A stretch of 64,000 nt of DNA from Bacteroides stercoris ATCC 43183 (lineage in GTDB: Bacteria > Bacteroidota > Bacteroidia > Bacteroidales > Bacteroidaceae): positions 1,488,001-1,552,000 of the forward strand of contig NZ_CP102262.1 in assembly GCF_025147325.1 (NCBI RefSeq). The letters are read 5' to 3'. The position numbers and the translations under genes are program-made. Shown piece after piece: positions 1 through 9,829 of this stretch (positions are counted from its first letter, which is position 1; the number at the start of each line of letters is the position of its first letter). Under the pieces are notes generated by a model, which saw only the letters and a list, made by a program, of their open reading frames with translations, had not been told where the DNA came from and searched no databases.

Positions 1-58
1 AAAAGGCAATTAATCCGCGTTCTTTGAATGTCACTTTTGTTGAAAAGAGTTTAGAAAA

Positions 59-92
59 TCTCCAATATGCCCGGGGAGGGGCATATTGGAGA
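59..92 (-). terminator. Hairpin downstream of the heparin-PUL susD
   Basis: A perfect 14-bp inverted repeat (arms 59-72 and 79-92) with a 6-base loop lies 18 bases past the susD stop. Read on the minus strand, the stem is followed by a short T-rich stretch (TTTTC). It could terminate or partly attenuate the operon; the rest of the PUL presumably continues left of the window. Confidence 0.55.
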
Positions 93-109
93 TGTATTTG
101 GGGTGGTTG

Positions 110-1822
110 TTACCAACCTGGGTTTTGGTTGAACTGGGTACACAAGTCCATTTCGCGTTGCGGAATAGGCATCAGTTCGTGCTGACCTTTTTTCGTGTAG
201 TCGTATACTACATAGCTCGCAGAACTCCACCAGTTTTTCAATTCATTATATGTTTCTTGAATGGTCTCGTAGTAAATACCCCAACGTATTAAATCGAGAC
301 GACGGTGACCTTCGAAAGCTAATTCATAGGCCCGTTCTTTATGAACAGCCTTTCGGAAAGTAGCTTGATCCATACCTTCTGGTAACGAATAGTTGCCCTT
401 ATTTCCATAACCACGTTTCCGTACTTTATTAATAGCGGCATAAGCGTCTGTGGTAGGTCCGCCTTTCCACTCATTCAGTGCTTCTGCATATAGTAGCAGT
501 ACATCCGCATAACGTAAAACATACCAGTTTACAGTTGATTTGTCGTTGTTGACAAAAGGTATACTTTCCATGTATTTATCAATATCCCATTTGGCCGGCG
601 TGTAAGTTTGTTTGGCTTTTTGAGATTTTTCAGGATCTAAATCCTTGCTTAATGCTGTGGCTTCATCATCGGTTGGAATGTTGGCCGCTAAATAGTAATC
701 GCCTAAATAAACTGCTCCGGTTTTGCTGTCATTGTGTCCATGTTTATAGTTGGCTATAGACAAATTTTGACGTCTGTCGGGACTTATGCCAGTGCTTGCA
801 TCGGGTTGTGCCTCTTCTCTCCAATTAAGTACAAATGAATGAACAACCTGAACGTTGGCAGCAGTACTTCCGCTGCGACCGGCATCGACTGTGGTCTTTA
901 CGCCGTTCCACTTTCCGATACGGCCTACAGGATCACTGTTTCCTGAATATGTGGGAGAATAGAAAGATACTTCAATTAAACTTTCTGTTGGGTCCCAAAT
1001 TCCGTTACAAGTATTTTCCCATAATTTTTCATAGTCAGTCAGCAAATCATGTTTGCCCGATTCAATTAGGATACGTGCTGTTTCCGCAGCTGCTTCCCAT
1101 TTGCTTGTGTCCTGTATGGGATATCCAGCCCAAGTGGCATATACTTTAGTGAGTAATCCCAAAGCTGCTCCTTTTGAAAAACGATAATCGTTACTACTAC
1201 GATAAGTGTCATCTTTGGCATATGGAAGAATATCGCAGGCATACAATAAATCGTCTTCGATAAATTTATAAACATCAACAGGGTCGGCTTGTACGAAAGT
1301 TGAGGGGTGTTGATTAGCCATAGCTGTATTAGTCATTAAAGGAATATTTCCCCAACGACGAACTAACTCAAAATAGTACAATGCTCGTAAAGCTCTTGCT
1401 TCGGCAATATAAATTGTTGCCAATTGTTTGTCGGATTCATTATACGAATCCATTTTCACAGAAATGCGTTCCAGAAAATCATTTGCATTATAGATTCCGC
1501 TATAAAGAGATGCCCATGAGGTCTGTACTTCAGCTTGTGAAGCAGAATATGCGTTCGTAGGAAGAATACGGAAATTTTCAGTTGTGCTTCCCTCTACTTG
1601 TGAAATATCTGTTCCCATAGAGAAATAAATGGATAGATGATGACCATACATTCCTTCTTCTATAGTAGAACGGTATACTCCAAGTAGTACATCTTGTGCC
1701 TCTTTGGCGTCATTCATATATTTATTTTTTTCTACTTCAGTGCTACTTTCTTCTTCCAGAGAACATGCAGCTGGAAGAAGGCATAAGGCTAAAATTCCTA
1801 TATAGTATATAAACTTTTTCAT
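110..1822 (-). CDS. SusD/RagB-family outer-membrane lipoprotein (heparin/heparan sulfate PUL)
   Basis: A 570-residue SusD-like glycan-binding lipoprotein that caps a SusC TonB-dependent transporter on the cell surface. The N-terminus is a lipoprotein signal with a Cys at residue 20 (LLPAAC) followed by an acidic stretch (SLEEE) as expected for surface export. The length and the C-terminal RagB/SusD features (HKERAYELAFEGHRRLDLIRWG, seen at about residues 490-510) are standard. It is the last gene here of a minus-strand operon, 19 bases after susC. The order lyase, surface binding protein, SusC, SusD matches the heparin/heparan sulfate PUL of B. thetaiotaomicron (BT4662 to BT4659), which is the basis for assigning the substrate. 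The substrate is inferred from that context, not from the protein itself. Confidence 0.93.
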   Translation of the reverse strand: MKKFIYYIGILALCLLPAACSLEEESSTEVEKNKYMNDAKEAQDVLLGVYRSTIEEGMYGHHLSIYFSMGTDISQVEGSTTENFRILPTNAYSASQAEVQTSWASLYSGIYNANDFLERISVKMDSYNESDKQLATIYIAEARALRALYYFELVRRWGNIPLMTNTAMANQHPSTFVQADPVDVYKFIEDDLLYACDILPYAKDDTYRSSNDYRFSKGAALGLLTKVYATWAGYPIQDTSKWEAAAETARILIESGKHDLLTDYEKLWENTCNGIWDPTESLIEVSFYSPTYSGNSDPVGRIGKWNGVKTTVDAGRSGSTAANVQVVHSFVLNWREEAQPDASTGISPDRRQNLSIANYKHGHNDSKTGAVYLGDYYLAANIPTDDEATALSKDLDPEKSQKAKQTYTPAKWDIDKYMESIPFVNNDKSTVNWYVLRYADVLLLYAEALNEWKGGPTTDAYAAINKVRKRGYGNKGNYSLPEGMDQATFRKAVHKERAYELAFEGHRRLDLIRWGIYYETIQETYNELKNWWSSASYVVYDYTKKGQHELMPIPQREMDLCTQFNQNPGW

Positions 1823-1841
1823 ATGTATATTATTTTATGAA

Positions 1842-4800
1842 TTAGAATTGAAGGTCGATTCCTACTGTGAATACACGGCTCTTAGGATAAGCACCCCAGT
1901 CCAAGCCTGGCATCATTGGGTTGTTCAGACTATTGACTTCCGGGTCGTAGCCGCTGTAATTACTCAAACAGAACAGATTCTGACCGGTAGCATACACACG
2001 AAGTCTGGAAGCATGGAACTTGTTCGTCCATTTTTTCGGCAAAGTATATCCTAATGTCAGATTCTTCAGGCGCAGGAATGAACCGTCTTCAACGAAACGT
2101 GAGTATACATCATTAGTGATGTAGCCATCGTAAGCAGGAACCACATTCGAGGCATTGGTCGGACTCCAACGGTCTGCCACTTCAGCAAGCATATTACGAC
2201 GTCCGCTACGGCTTTGTGTAGCATATAAACGTGTAGCGTTGTAGATGTCATTGCCATAGTTGAATTGGAACATAAAGCTCAGATCGAAGCCTTTGTATTC
2301 AAATGTATTGGTGATTCCACCAAACCATTTCGGCATGGCATTACCAATAACGGTACGGTCATTGGTTGTAATATCGCCGTCGCCATCTTGGTCTTTATAT
2401 TTTGTAACACCGGGGCGGGCGCCTACTTTCTTATCCTTGCTGTAGCGTGAGTTTTGGGTGATTCCCGGTTTCAATACCAAATTGCCATTTGTATCAGTAT
2501 AGAAATCATCATATTGATAGACTCCATCGAATTCGTAACCGTAAATCAATCCTAAAGATTCACCAACTTTAGCAATGTAGTCGTAACTGGTAAAATTGCT
2601 ATCAAAACCAGAACGTGCATACATGTGGCTTGCACCGTCTGCCAATGCTTTTAACTCATTCCGGATAAATGAGATATTGAAATTGGTATTCCATGTAAAC
2701 TCTTTAGTCTGTATGTTGGTAGAGGTTATACTCAATTCGATACCTTTGTTCTGAATCTTACCGATATTTTGCCATTGTGAGGTAAAGCCGGTTGCCTGTG
2801 CCAGCGATTGTGCTAATAATAGGTCTTTAGTGTTCTTGATAAAGAAATCGGCTGTTACATTCAAACGATTATCGAAGAAGCCTAAATCCAAACCTAAGTT
2901 AACAGAACTTGAACCTTCCCATTTTAAGTTGGAATTTTTTAGTTGCTTGGGTGTCAAAACAGTTACTGTACTATTACCAATGCCATATTTGTTGTCTGTA
3001 TACAAATCCATAGACAAATAGTTACTGATACGGTCATTACCTACAATACCCCAACCAAAACGAACTTTGAAATTGGAAATCCATTTAAGGTCTTTCATAA
3101 ATGCTTCTTCCGATACTCGCCATGCGGCAGAGAATGAGGGGAAGAAACCCCATTTATTCTTGTTAGAGAATACAGTAGAACCATCGGTACGTACAGTTGC
3201 TGTCAGTAAGTAACGGTTGTCATAGTTATAGTTGGCACGGGCAAAGAAAGTAAAGTTTTGTCATAATAGTTGGTATTAACTTTACTTGGTGTAGCTCCCA
3301 ACCCTAAGTTGTCATTACCCAAATTATCAAAGGGGAAGTCCATTGCTTCACCAAGTAAATACTCACTGCTTCTAAAAGATACTTCGTGAGCCAACATCAC
3401 ATCATAGTTGTGTTTTTTTACCTTATCTTTCCATGTCAGTGTATTTGTATTAGTCCAACGGACATCACGTCCCATCTGCGTTCTTCCGTATGGTTTCTGT
3501 CCGTTACGGTAAGCCTCTTTCGAGCCATCTCTGTAGAATATATCTGTACGGTTATTGGTTGTGTTATAGGAACCGCTTGTCTTGAATGTCAACCCTTTGA
3601 TAATCTGCCAATTTACGGCTGCATTGGCCGACCACATTTCAGCGCGCTTATCATTCGTTACAGATTCTGCTTGTTTTACGGGATTTACTTGTGCCAAGCT
3701 TTCACCAGTACTTAACATTTCAGGGTCAATAGCCGATTCCAAAAGTTCTTCATTAGTCATTTTCAGACCACCAGTAGGACGTGCACTTAATATCTGTGCC
3801 AACATGTTGAAGCGACCGGAGTCACCAGATGTACCTACACCTTTACGGTTAGTCATGGCATAGTTTACCGTTAGATTGAAAGATACTTTTTTGTTGATCT
3901 TCTGGTCTAAGCGGAATTTAGCTGTAGTTCTGTCGAAACCACTGTTTTTGAAGATACCGTTTTCCACATAACGTGAGAGTGAGCCGTTGTATTTAGTATT
4001 GTCGGTTCCTCCCATAATACTTATGTTATGGTCTTGTGACCAAGTAGGGTTGAAGGTTTCACCTTGCCAATCTACTCCGGTTACACCAATATAATCATCA
4101 AGTGTTTGGTATTTATAAGGATTACCATCTGCGTCATTCTCTGCTTTGAAATAAGTACTACTGTAAGCTTCGTTGACTTCTCCTTGTAGTTTTACGAATT
4201 CATATGGAGAGAGCAGGTCTAATGTCTTTGAGATTTTACGGTAGGTAGCAGAACCATTGTAAGAAATAGTTGTCTTGCCTGCTTTACCGGATTTAGTAGT
4301 GATTAACACAACACCATTGGCAGCACGTGCACCATAGATAGCAGATGAAGAGGCGTCTTTTAATACTTCGATAGACTCAATATCGGAGTTTGAAAGATAA
4401 TCTATGTCCGAAACTTCGAATCCGTCCACAATATAAAGCGGAGAGGCATCTCCAGTTAATGTTCCCACACCGCGAATACTGATGTTGAAGCCTGCACCAG
4501 GAGTTCCGTCAGTAGACGTAATTTGAACACCGGCAATTTGGCCTCCTAAAGCTCCGGCTACAGAACTTGTTTGGAAGCCTTCAATGTCCTTAGAAGCTAC
4601 GGAAGCAACAGAGCCTGTCAAGTCGCTTTTTTTCATGGTACCATAGCCTACGACAATTACCTCATCCAGAGTTTTGCTGTCAGGAGTTAGTTGTACTGTT
4701 ATCTGTGTTTTTCCTTGCAGGCGGACTTCCTGCGTCAAGTATCCGATGTAGCTAACTACCAGTGTGGCGTTTTTCTTTACTTTGAGAGTGAAGTTACCAT

Positions 4801-4990
4801 CTAGGTCAGCTGCAACACCGTTGTTCTCACCTTTTACTTGAATTGTAGCACCAATTAGAGCCTCTTTATTTTCGTCGAGCACTGTTCCTTTTACAGTAAC
4901 ACCTTGTGCAAAAGTAATAATGGAAACGAGGAGAGCCAAGAGGGTGATGTACCCTCTTTTGCTCAATGTATGATATGTTGGTTTATACAT
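1842..4990 (-). pseudogene. SusC/RagA TonB-dependent transporter, interrupted by a one-base frameshift
   Basis: This encodes the outer-membrane importer partner of the adjacent SusD. The first frame (4990 to 3203) has a signal peptide ending FAQG, a carboxypeptidase-regulatory-like domain, a TonB box (DEVIVVGYG) and the plug. It then breaks after residues NYYDKT. The second frame, to 1842, continues the barrel with no gap and ends in the usual aromatic terminal residue (FTVGIDLQF). Restoring one base in the A tract at about 3252-3254 joins both frames into a normal 1,049-residue SusC. The gene is therefore either a recent pseudogene, a slippage variant or a sequencing error. No other damage is visible, which argues that the lesion is very young or artefactual. 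The downstream fragment could start at an ATG at 3098 but would lack the signal peptide and plug. Confidence 0.9.
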
Positions 4991-5010
4991 AATTATTTGT
5001 CGTTTTAGTA

Positions 5011-7191
5011 TTATTCAAAATTTTCATCGAACCAGATAGCTATTGGTATGATTCTTGTCTTGTCAGGAACGCTACCGTCGGTACTTACTGCAACCTGAGG
5101 GATTAAAACACCATTGGCATACTCACCTGTAGCAGATTTCCACATATCTGGATTTATGACTATACTTCTATCTGTTTGGTCGAAATATCCTAATGTCATA
5201 TCTAAATTCTTTGTATTGTCAAATCCATTAGATGTATCTAAAGAAGACATAGGCTTTTTAGCACCAGTGTTAACATTGCCACTGTTTGCTCCAGTTGTTT
5301 TATAGAAATTTACCCATAAATCATTCATTATGCTACCTGCCGTTGACGGTTGTACACCATTCGCAGTTGTAGTATTGACCTCGAAGAAGTTGAAGTTTGT
5401 ACGGAAGTCCATTATTAAATTATCTGAGGCAACCGTTGTTGGTATTGCCGAGCGTCCACCTGTTTTTGGGTTCATTTGGATGACAAAGGGAGTGTATTTT
5501 ATTAAATTTTTACTTGCTTTTTTGCTACTTCTAACAAAAACGGGAGCGGTAACAGAATAAGCTAATGGACCATCGCCAACAGTTGCTTTTACAACAAGCA
5601 TACCAACACACACGTCTGCGCTTTGTAGTTTAGCATTTGAGAAGTCAATAGTTCCTGTATTTTCATTAATTGTAGTTTCTAATAGTTGATCTTTGCCCCC
5701 TAATACTTTCTTAACGACTAATTCCCATTTTGCATTTTTGCCATTAAGAGTTGTTGTAGGCGTTAAATTCAAAGCTTTTAACTCAGAAAAAGTACCATCA
5801 TAATCTACTTCATATTGATTAGCATAGTTCTCTGCCGGGCTCAATCCTAAGTTGTTACCGTAATAGAACGTAAATTTATTGGGATTAGCTTTGATTGTCA
5901 GTGTAAAAGAAGTTGTAACTTCGCTTTTAACATTGCTTGCTTTTACAGAAACGGTATAATCGCCAGGTGCTAATGTGTTTTTCTTTGCAATGAAAATTTT
6001 ACCACTTTCTATATCAATGCTCATTCTTCCTTTCTCTATTTGTTCTTTGATTGCTTCGGAGTTGTTGTCAGCAAAATTATATATTACTTCATCGCCGATA
6101 AGCCCTCCTGCTACAGGTATTGTATATTCCATTTCTTCATAAGTTTCTGGAACTACATAGCTGAAAGTTGTGGGATCGATAGGGTTAATAAAGTCTACAA
6201 CAGTTACTGTATAGGCTTCGGGGAATTCCGCACTGCCGTATTCGTTGCTTACCATAACATTGATATTGTAGATAGCGCCAATTGTAGATAAACTATTCTC
6301 TGCTATGCTAATTTTACCGGTTTTTTCATCAATCGTAAATCCGGTTGCTTCCGGTGAAATAGATTTGATGGAATAGTTCATTCCCTCTGAACCTTGGATA
6401 GTAGGTAACTGTGATTCGTGTGCTGTATTTTTTTCTACTTTTACTTCCTTAGGCTTGTATTGCAGATTGTATGGCTTGGAAATCACTTTGAATGTTACTG
6501 CATCCGGATAGAGATGCTCTCCGGCTTTGGTGGTAAGTTTTAGGCTCAAGACATACTTTTCACCAGGAACGATATTATCTTTCTGGTCAGGATTGAAAGT
6601 AATGATACCATTTTCAATGGTGAAATATTTCCGGTACTCTCTGCTTTCATCCTCTGCAAATTCGTATTTGATGATGCTCACATGCTTTTCTGCATCGGTA
6701 ATTACTTTAGCACTGGCTTCCCACCAATTTTCATCCTCCATTTTTACTAATACTTCTGCAGGTTCTACTGATACACCTTCGGGTACTGCGAGTAGCATAT
6801 TTACTTGCACAGCATCTTTGAAATCAAAGAATTTGCCATTAGAATAGCAACCTATGCTAATATTGTATAATCCTGGTTTCATCTCATCAGTGTTCTGAAC
6901 TGTAATTTCACCAGTTTCGGAATTTATCACAAAGTTGTCATTGTTGCTGAAAGATTCGTTATCAAGTGTAATCTTTGTGATTGTAAAATCATAAGGCGTA
7001 CTGCCTTTATAAGCAGGTGCTTTTAATGTGTATGACATGCTGGGGCCTATATCTGTTATACCCAGATAGTGAAGAATAAACCCTGTTGTATCTGTTGTCT
7101 CTGTCTTATCACAAGAGACACAGAACACAGTTAATGCAGCTACCATAATAATTCGTAGCTTGTTGAACGTGCTTGATAATTTAGATTTCAT
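5011..7191 (-). CDS. Surface glycan-binding lipoprotein, BT4661-like
   Basis: A 726-residue lipoprotein whose signal sequence ends FCVSC with the lipobox Cys near residue 27. The body is a chain of beta-sandwich-like repeats, each with an 'IDEKTGKISI / INSETGEITV / NPDQKDNI' type turn, resembling cadherin/BIg-like modules. They are followed by a C-terminal segment of the kind found in SusE/SusF-position surface glycan-binding proteins. Position between the PL12 lyase and SusC, 3 and 20 bases from its neighbours, corresponds to BT4661 in the B. thetaiotaomicron heparin PUL. The likely role is holding heparan sulfate chains at the surface. No catalytic motif was seen. The family assignment rests mainly on gene order and architecture. 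Confidence 0.75.
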   Translation of the reverse strand: MKSKLSSTFNKLRIIMVAALTVFCVSCDKTETTDTTGFILHYLGITDIGPSMSYTLKAPAYKGSTPYDFTITKITLDNESFSNNDNFVINSETGEITVQNTDEMKPGLYNISIGCYSNGKFFDFKDAVQVNMLLAVPEGVSVEPAEVLVKMEDENWWEASAKVITDAEKHVSIIKYEFAEDESREYRKYFTIENGIITFNPDQKDNIVPGEKYVLSLKLTTKAGEHLYPDAVTFKVISKPYNLQYKPKEVKVEKNTAHESQLPTIQGSEGMNYSIKSISPEATGFTIDEKTGKISIAENSLSTIGAIYNINVMVSNEYGSAEFPEAYTVTVVDFINPIDPTTFSYVVPETYEEMEYTIPVAGGLIGDEVIYNFADNNSEAIKEQIEKGRMSIDIESGKIFIAKKNTLAPGDYTVSVKASNVKSEVTTSFTLTIKANPNKFTFYYGNNLGLSPAENYANQYEVDYDGTFSELKALNLTPTTTLNGKNAKWELVVKKVLGGKDQLLETTINENTGTIDFSNAKLQSADVCVGMLVVKATVGDGPLAYSVTAPVFVRSSKKASKNLIKYTPFVIQMNPKTGGRSAIPTTVASDNLIMDFRTNFNFFEVNTTTANGVQPSTAGSIMNDLWVNFYKTTGANSGNVNTGAKKPMSSLDTSNGFDNTKNLDMTLGYFDQTDRSIVINPDMWKSATGEYANGVLIPQVAVSTDGSVPDKTRIIPIAIWFDENFE

Positions 7192-7194
7192 ATT

Positions 7195-9324
7195 TTAAAA
7201 ATTATTGGATTGCAAGATATAAGATAATGGGTATTCTATACCATTAATAGTTACTTTGATTGATGCTCCGTTTGCACTGTATCCATTATCTGTGAATACT
7301 GCTTCAATAGTTTGTCCTTCTGTTTTCTTACAAGGATAAATAACTGTAATAAAACGAGCTGTTTTATTAGCTAATTTATTTATTTTAATTTGATAAGCTT
7401 TGCGCTTGTCAAATACATCATTTTTTACAACATAGGCTACTCTTCCTTCCATTTCATTGAAAGTGGCTGTTTCGTTAGTAAATGTCCGTACTACGATATT
7501 GTTATCTGTGAATGTAGTATGAGCTCCCATTTTATTGGCATCATATTCTATTTCCGACTCATATCTGCAAAGATTGAAACTTAAATTTGCAGAACCAGCC
7601 GCGCTGCCGATACCCTCGTCTACCAATACAAAAAACTCCTTATTTACATAGAATACGGCACGGCGATGACGCATATTGGGATAACTTTGATTTTCAAAAA
7701 CAAGTGTCTCAACGTTCCCTTTAATTTCAGATTGTAGTAACTTACCGTCAGCTTTCTCACAATTCCGGTCATCAAGTGTCAATGTATTATGGTGCATTGT
7801 TTTACGATGCCAGTTACGGTAGCCTTGTATGGTCTTGTCGCTACTTTCATAAGCACATACACCCGAATCAGGGAAGAAGTTTCGCTTGTTGATATATAGT
7901 TCAAATGTACCATTATCCGGCTGGTTATGGCTATAAGAAGCAAAACTGGTAGATTCGTCATTAAATTTGTTATTGCTGAAAATCATTACTGTTGATTCGG
8001 GAACCCATCCATTACGCATGATATAAAATCCTGCATCTTCAAATAGTTTCATTTCGTTTCCTGGAGTATTACCTTGAGATGCACCACCGTTTCCTGATGT
8101 GGCCATGTACTTCAATTCGTCACTCTCTGGGAACATTTCTGAGTATTTTTTGAAATTTTTAGTAAGTATACTACGAGTCTTATTCCATGAATCATTAAAC
8201 ATAGGAACTATTTGGTCTAATTTCTCTTCGCTGTCACTGCTGCTACCTTTGGCAAAAAAATTAGGATAGGTAAAGTGCATTACCACCTCGACTGCTTTTC
8301 GGAGTGCATCTTTAAACTCTACTGATTGTCCATTAGCATTAGCTAACTTCATTGCTTCATAAAAATTATCAATTACTCCAATATGATAGTGCAGAGAAAA
8401 TTCTTTGTGCCAACCGTCTGCAAGAAATTGCTGTATCTCAGTATTTAAGATTTCATTTCCTTTGTTCTTCCAGTTTTCTGCATTTTTAAATTCAGGCATT
8501 AATGTACCGGCTGTAGCAAGCGCATTGGCTTGTGTTATAAGGATGTTTCCACCAGACTTATAAGGATACGCCTGCAAAAAATCAGCTTGTTCTGCAAAGG
8601 ATACCAGAAATGTGGTGAGCCATTCAGGAGTAAAATTGGAAGATGTTTTATAATAATCCAAAAGCTGTACTTGATCAAGAACGCGTGTCGCTACTTGTAG
8701 CTGCCACCAAGGACCTTCGTCTATAGGTCCTGCTTCTGGCTTCGGGTTTTGGACAATCCAATCGCTATATACTTCAATCCAGGAATTGATATATTTCTCA
8801 TCATGGGTTCCACGATATACTTTAGCTTGCGGTATGAACCATTGATGACGGTGTAACTGTTTCTGATATTCTGCACTTGTTCCTTTAGGATTATTGGCCC
8901 AATTGATAGCTCCTGCTTTTCCTACAGAATATGGTTTTCCTATAGCAGGATCTTCAAGTTGTCCGTTAACATAAAAACGATATTCTAATGCATAATTTGC
9001 TTTGGATAAATCAGCATCGCTGTAAGTTACATCGACCAATGAGAGATTAGGATTTATAACATTAGTTCGTGTTCGGTAATATTCCAACAATGCGCTGGCA
9101 GCAAGATAATCCTCACCTGCTTCATGATATTGCTTTACTTTTTCCAAGCCGGGATAGTCGAGGTTGAGTTGGTCAAAAACAGCAGTGTTCAATACTGCGT
9201 TTTCTTTGTTCTCAGGAGTCAGTTCAGGACTGATGTTTCCGCCTGTGGCGAATTCTTCTTCGTCGTCAACACATCCGGAGAGTGCAAACATTGCGAACAA
9301 ACAGATAAAAAGAGTGTTCTTCAT
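7195..9324 (-). CDS. PL12 heparinase II/III-family polysaccharide lyase, surface lipoprotein
   Basis: A 709-residue heparinase II/III-type lyase that would cleave heparan sulfate or heparin by beta-elimination. The start at 9324 (MKNTLFICLFAMFALSGC) gives a clean lipoprotein signal. An upstream in-frame start at 9372 would overlap the predicted promoter and spoil the signal. The N-terminal half is an alpha/alpha toroid (GPWWQLQVATRV, LHYHIG). The C-terminal half is the anti-parallel beta domain with the conserved SHNQPDNGTFEL segment carrying a family His. It is the first gene of the PL12-SGBP-susC-susD operon and corresponds in position to BT4662, a surface lyase. Substrate is inferred from family and context. 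Confidence 0.9.
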   Translation of the reverse strand: MKNTLFICLFAMFALSGCVDDEEEFATGGNISPELTPENKENAVLNTAVFDQLNLDYPGLEKVKQYHEAGEDYLAASALLEYYRTRTNVINPNLSLVDVTYSDADLSKANYALEYRFYVNGQLEDPAIGKPYSVGKAGAINWANNPKGTSAEYQKQLHRHQWFIPQAKVYRGTHDEKYINSWIEVYSDWIVQNPKPEAGPIDEGPWWQLQVATRVLDQVQLLDYYKTSSNFTPEWLTTFLVSFAEQADFLQAYPYKSGGNILITQANALATAGTLMPEFKNAENWKNKGNEILNTEIQQFLADGWHKEFSLHYHIGVIDNFYEAMKLANANGQSVEFKDALRKAVEVVMHFTYPNFFAKGSSSDSEEKLDQIVPMFNDSWNKTRSILTKNFKKYSEMFPESDELKYMATSGNGGASQGNTPGNEMKLFEDAGFYIMRNGWVPESTVMIFSNNKFNDESTSFASYSHNQPDNGTFELYINKRNFFPDSGVCAYESSDKTIQGYRNWHRKTMHHNTLTLDDRNCEKADGKLLQSEIKGNVETLVFENQSYPNMRHRRAVFYVNKEFFVLVDEGIGSAAGSANLSFNLCRYESEIEYDANKMGAHTTFTDNNIVVRTFTNETATFNEMEGRVAYVVKNDVFDKRKAYQIKINKLANKTARFITVIYPCKKTEGQTIEAVFTDNGYSANGASIKVTINGIEYPLSYILQSNNF

Positions 9325-9369
9325 ACTTAAGTTGTTTTTTATTAGTAAAAGTTTCAATTTTCCTTGCCG

Positions 9370-9377
9370 CAAATATA
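9370..9377 (-). promoter_or_regulatory. Bacteroides -7 promoter element for the heparin PUL operon
   Basis: TATATTTG on the minus strand fits the TAnnTTTG consensus and lies about 45 bases before the PL12 start at 9324. No TTTG is found at the -33 position, as is common for promoters that need an activator, here presumably the hybrid two-component regulator. Confidence 0.5.
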
Positions 9378-9701
9378 TTACATTGATTTCTAAGAGCTAA
9401 TCTCTCTTGTTTATGCTTTCTTTGAAATCTGAATTTTATTATTAAATTTGTTGAATGAAATATCGTATTTGTTTAAAAAGCCTGCATGGGGTATTCTGAG
9501 AGGGGTGTTTGGATGAATAGGAACTATCCTTTCTTATGTGCATTCTATCAGTATCTTATCAGAAAAAATGTTAGCCTGTACCTCCTTCACCCTTCACAAC
9601 TCTTTATTCATGCGGGATAGCGGGTGAAGCCCGGTTGTAGAGCTTCATTGGCAATGCTATACAGTTGCATCTAAAACTCCACACCTTACCACCCGAAAGT
9701 G
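9378..9701. other. Intergenic region between the PL12 operon and the hybrid regulator
   Basis: About 320 bases with no convincing gene. It should hold the regulator's operator, but I could not identify a repeated operator motif shared with the heparin lyase I promoter. A short 6-bp stem (TGAAGC/GCTTCA, about 9626-9648) is the only secondary structure of note. Confidence 0.5.
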
Positions 9702-9811
9702 CAGGCATTTGTTAGGCAAACCTCAGGGATTTTATCTGTTATAGCGCGGCATTTCACTCGCAAAGACGCGGTGTTTCGGACGCTAACATGCGGTGTTTTG
9801 AAAAGCAAAAT
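9702..9811. repeat. Five degenerate tandem 22-bp repeats
   Basis: Units begin at 9702, 9724, 9746, 9768 and 9790 with an exact 22-base spacing. A loose consensus is [CG][AC]GG[CGT][AG]TTT at the start, with GCAAA or GCTAA near position 15-19 in most units. The last three units start GCGGCATTTC, GCGGTGTTTC and GCGGTGTTTT. The array ends about 18 bases from the 3' end of the hybrid regulator gene. The period is not a multiple of three, so it is not a protein repeat. Confidence 0.6.
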
Positions 9812-9829
9812 TGCCTTGCGGGATAAGGA

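Noticed and set aside
3200..3290. Programmed ribosomal frameshifting in the SusC gene
   Set aside because: No slippery heptamer with a following pseudoknot is apparent and SusC proteins are not known to use it; a deletion or sequencing error explains the data better.
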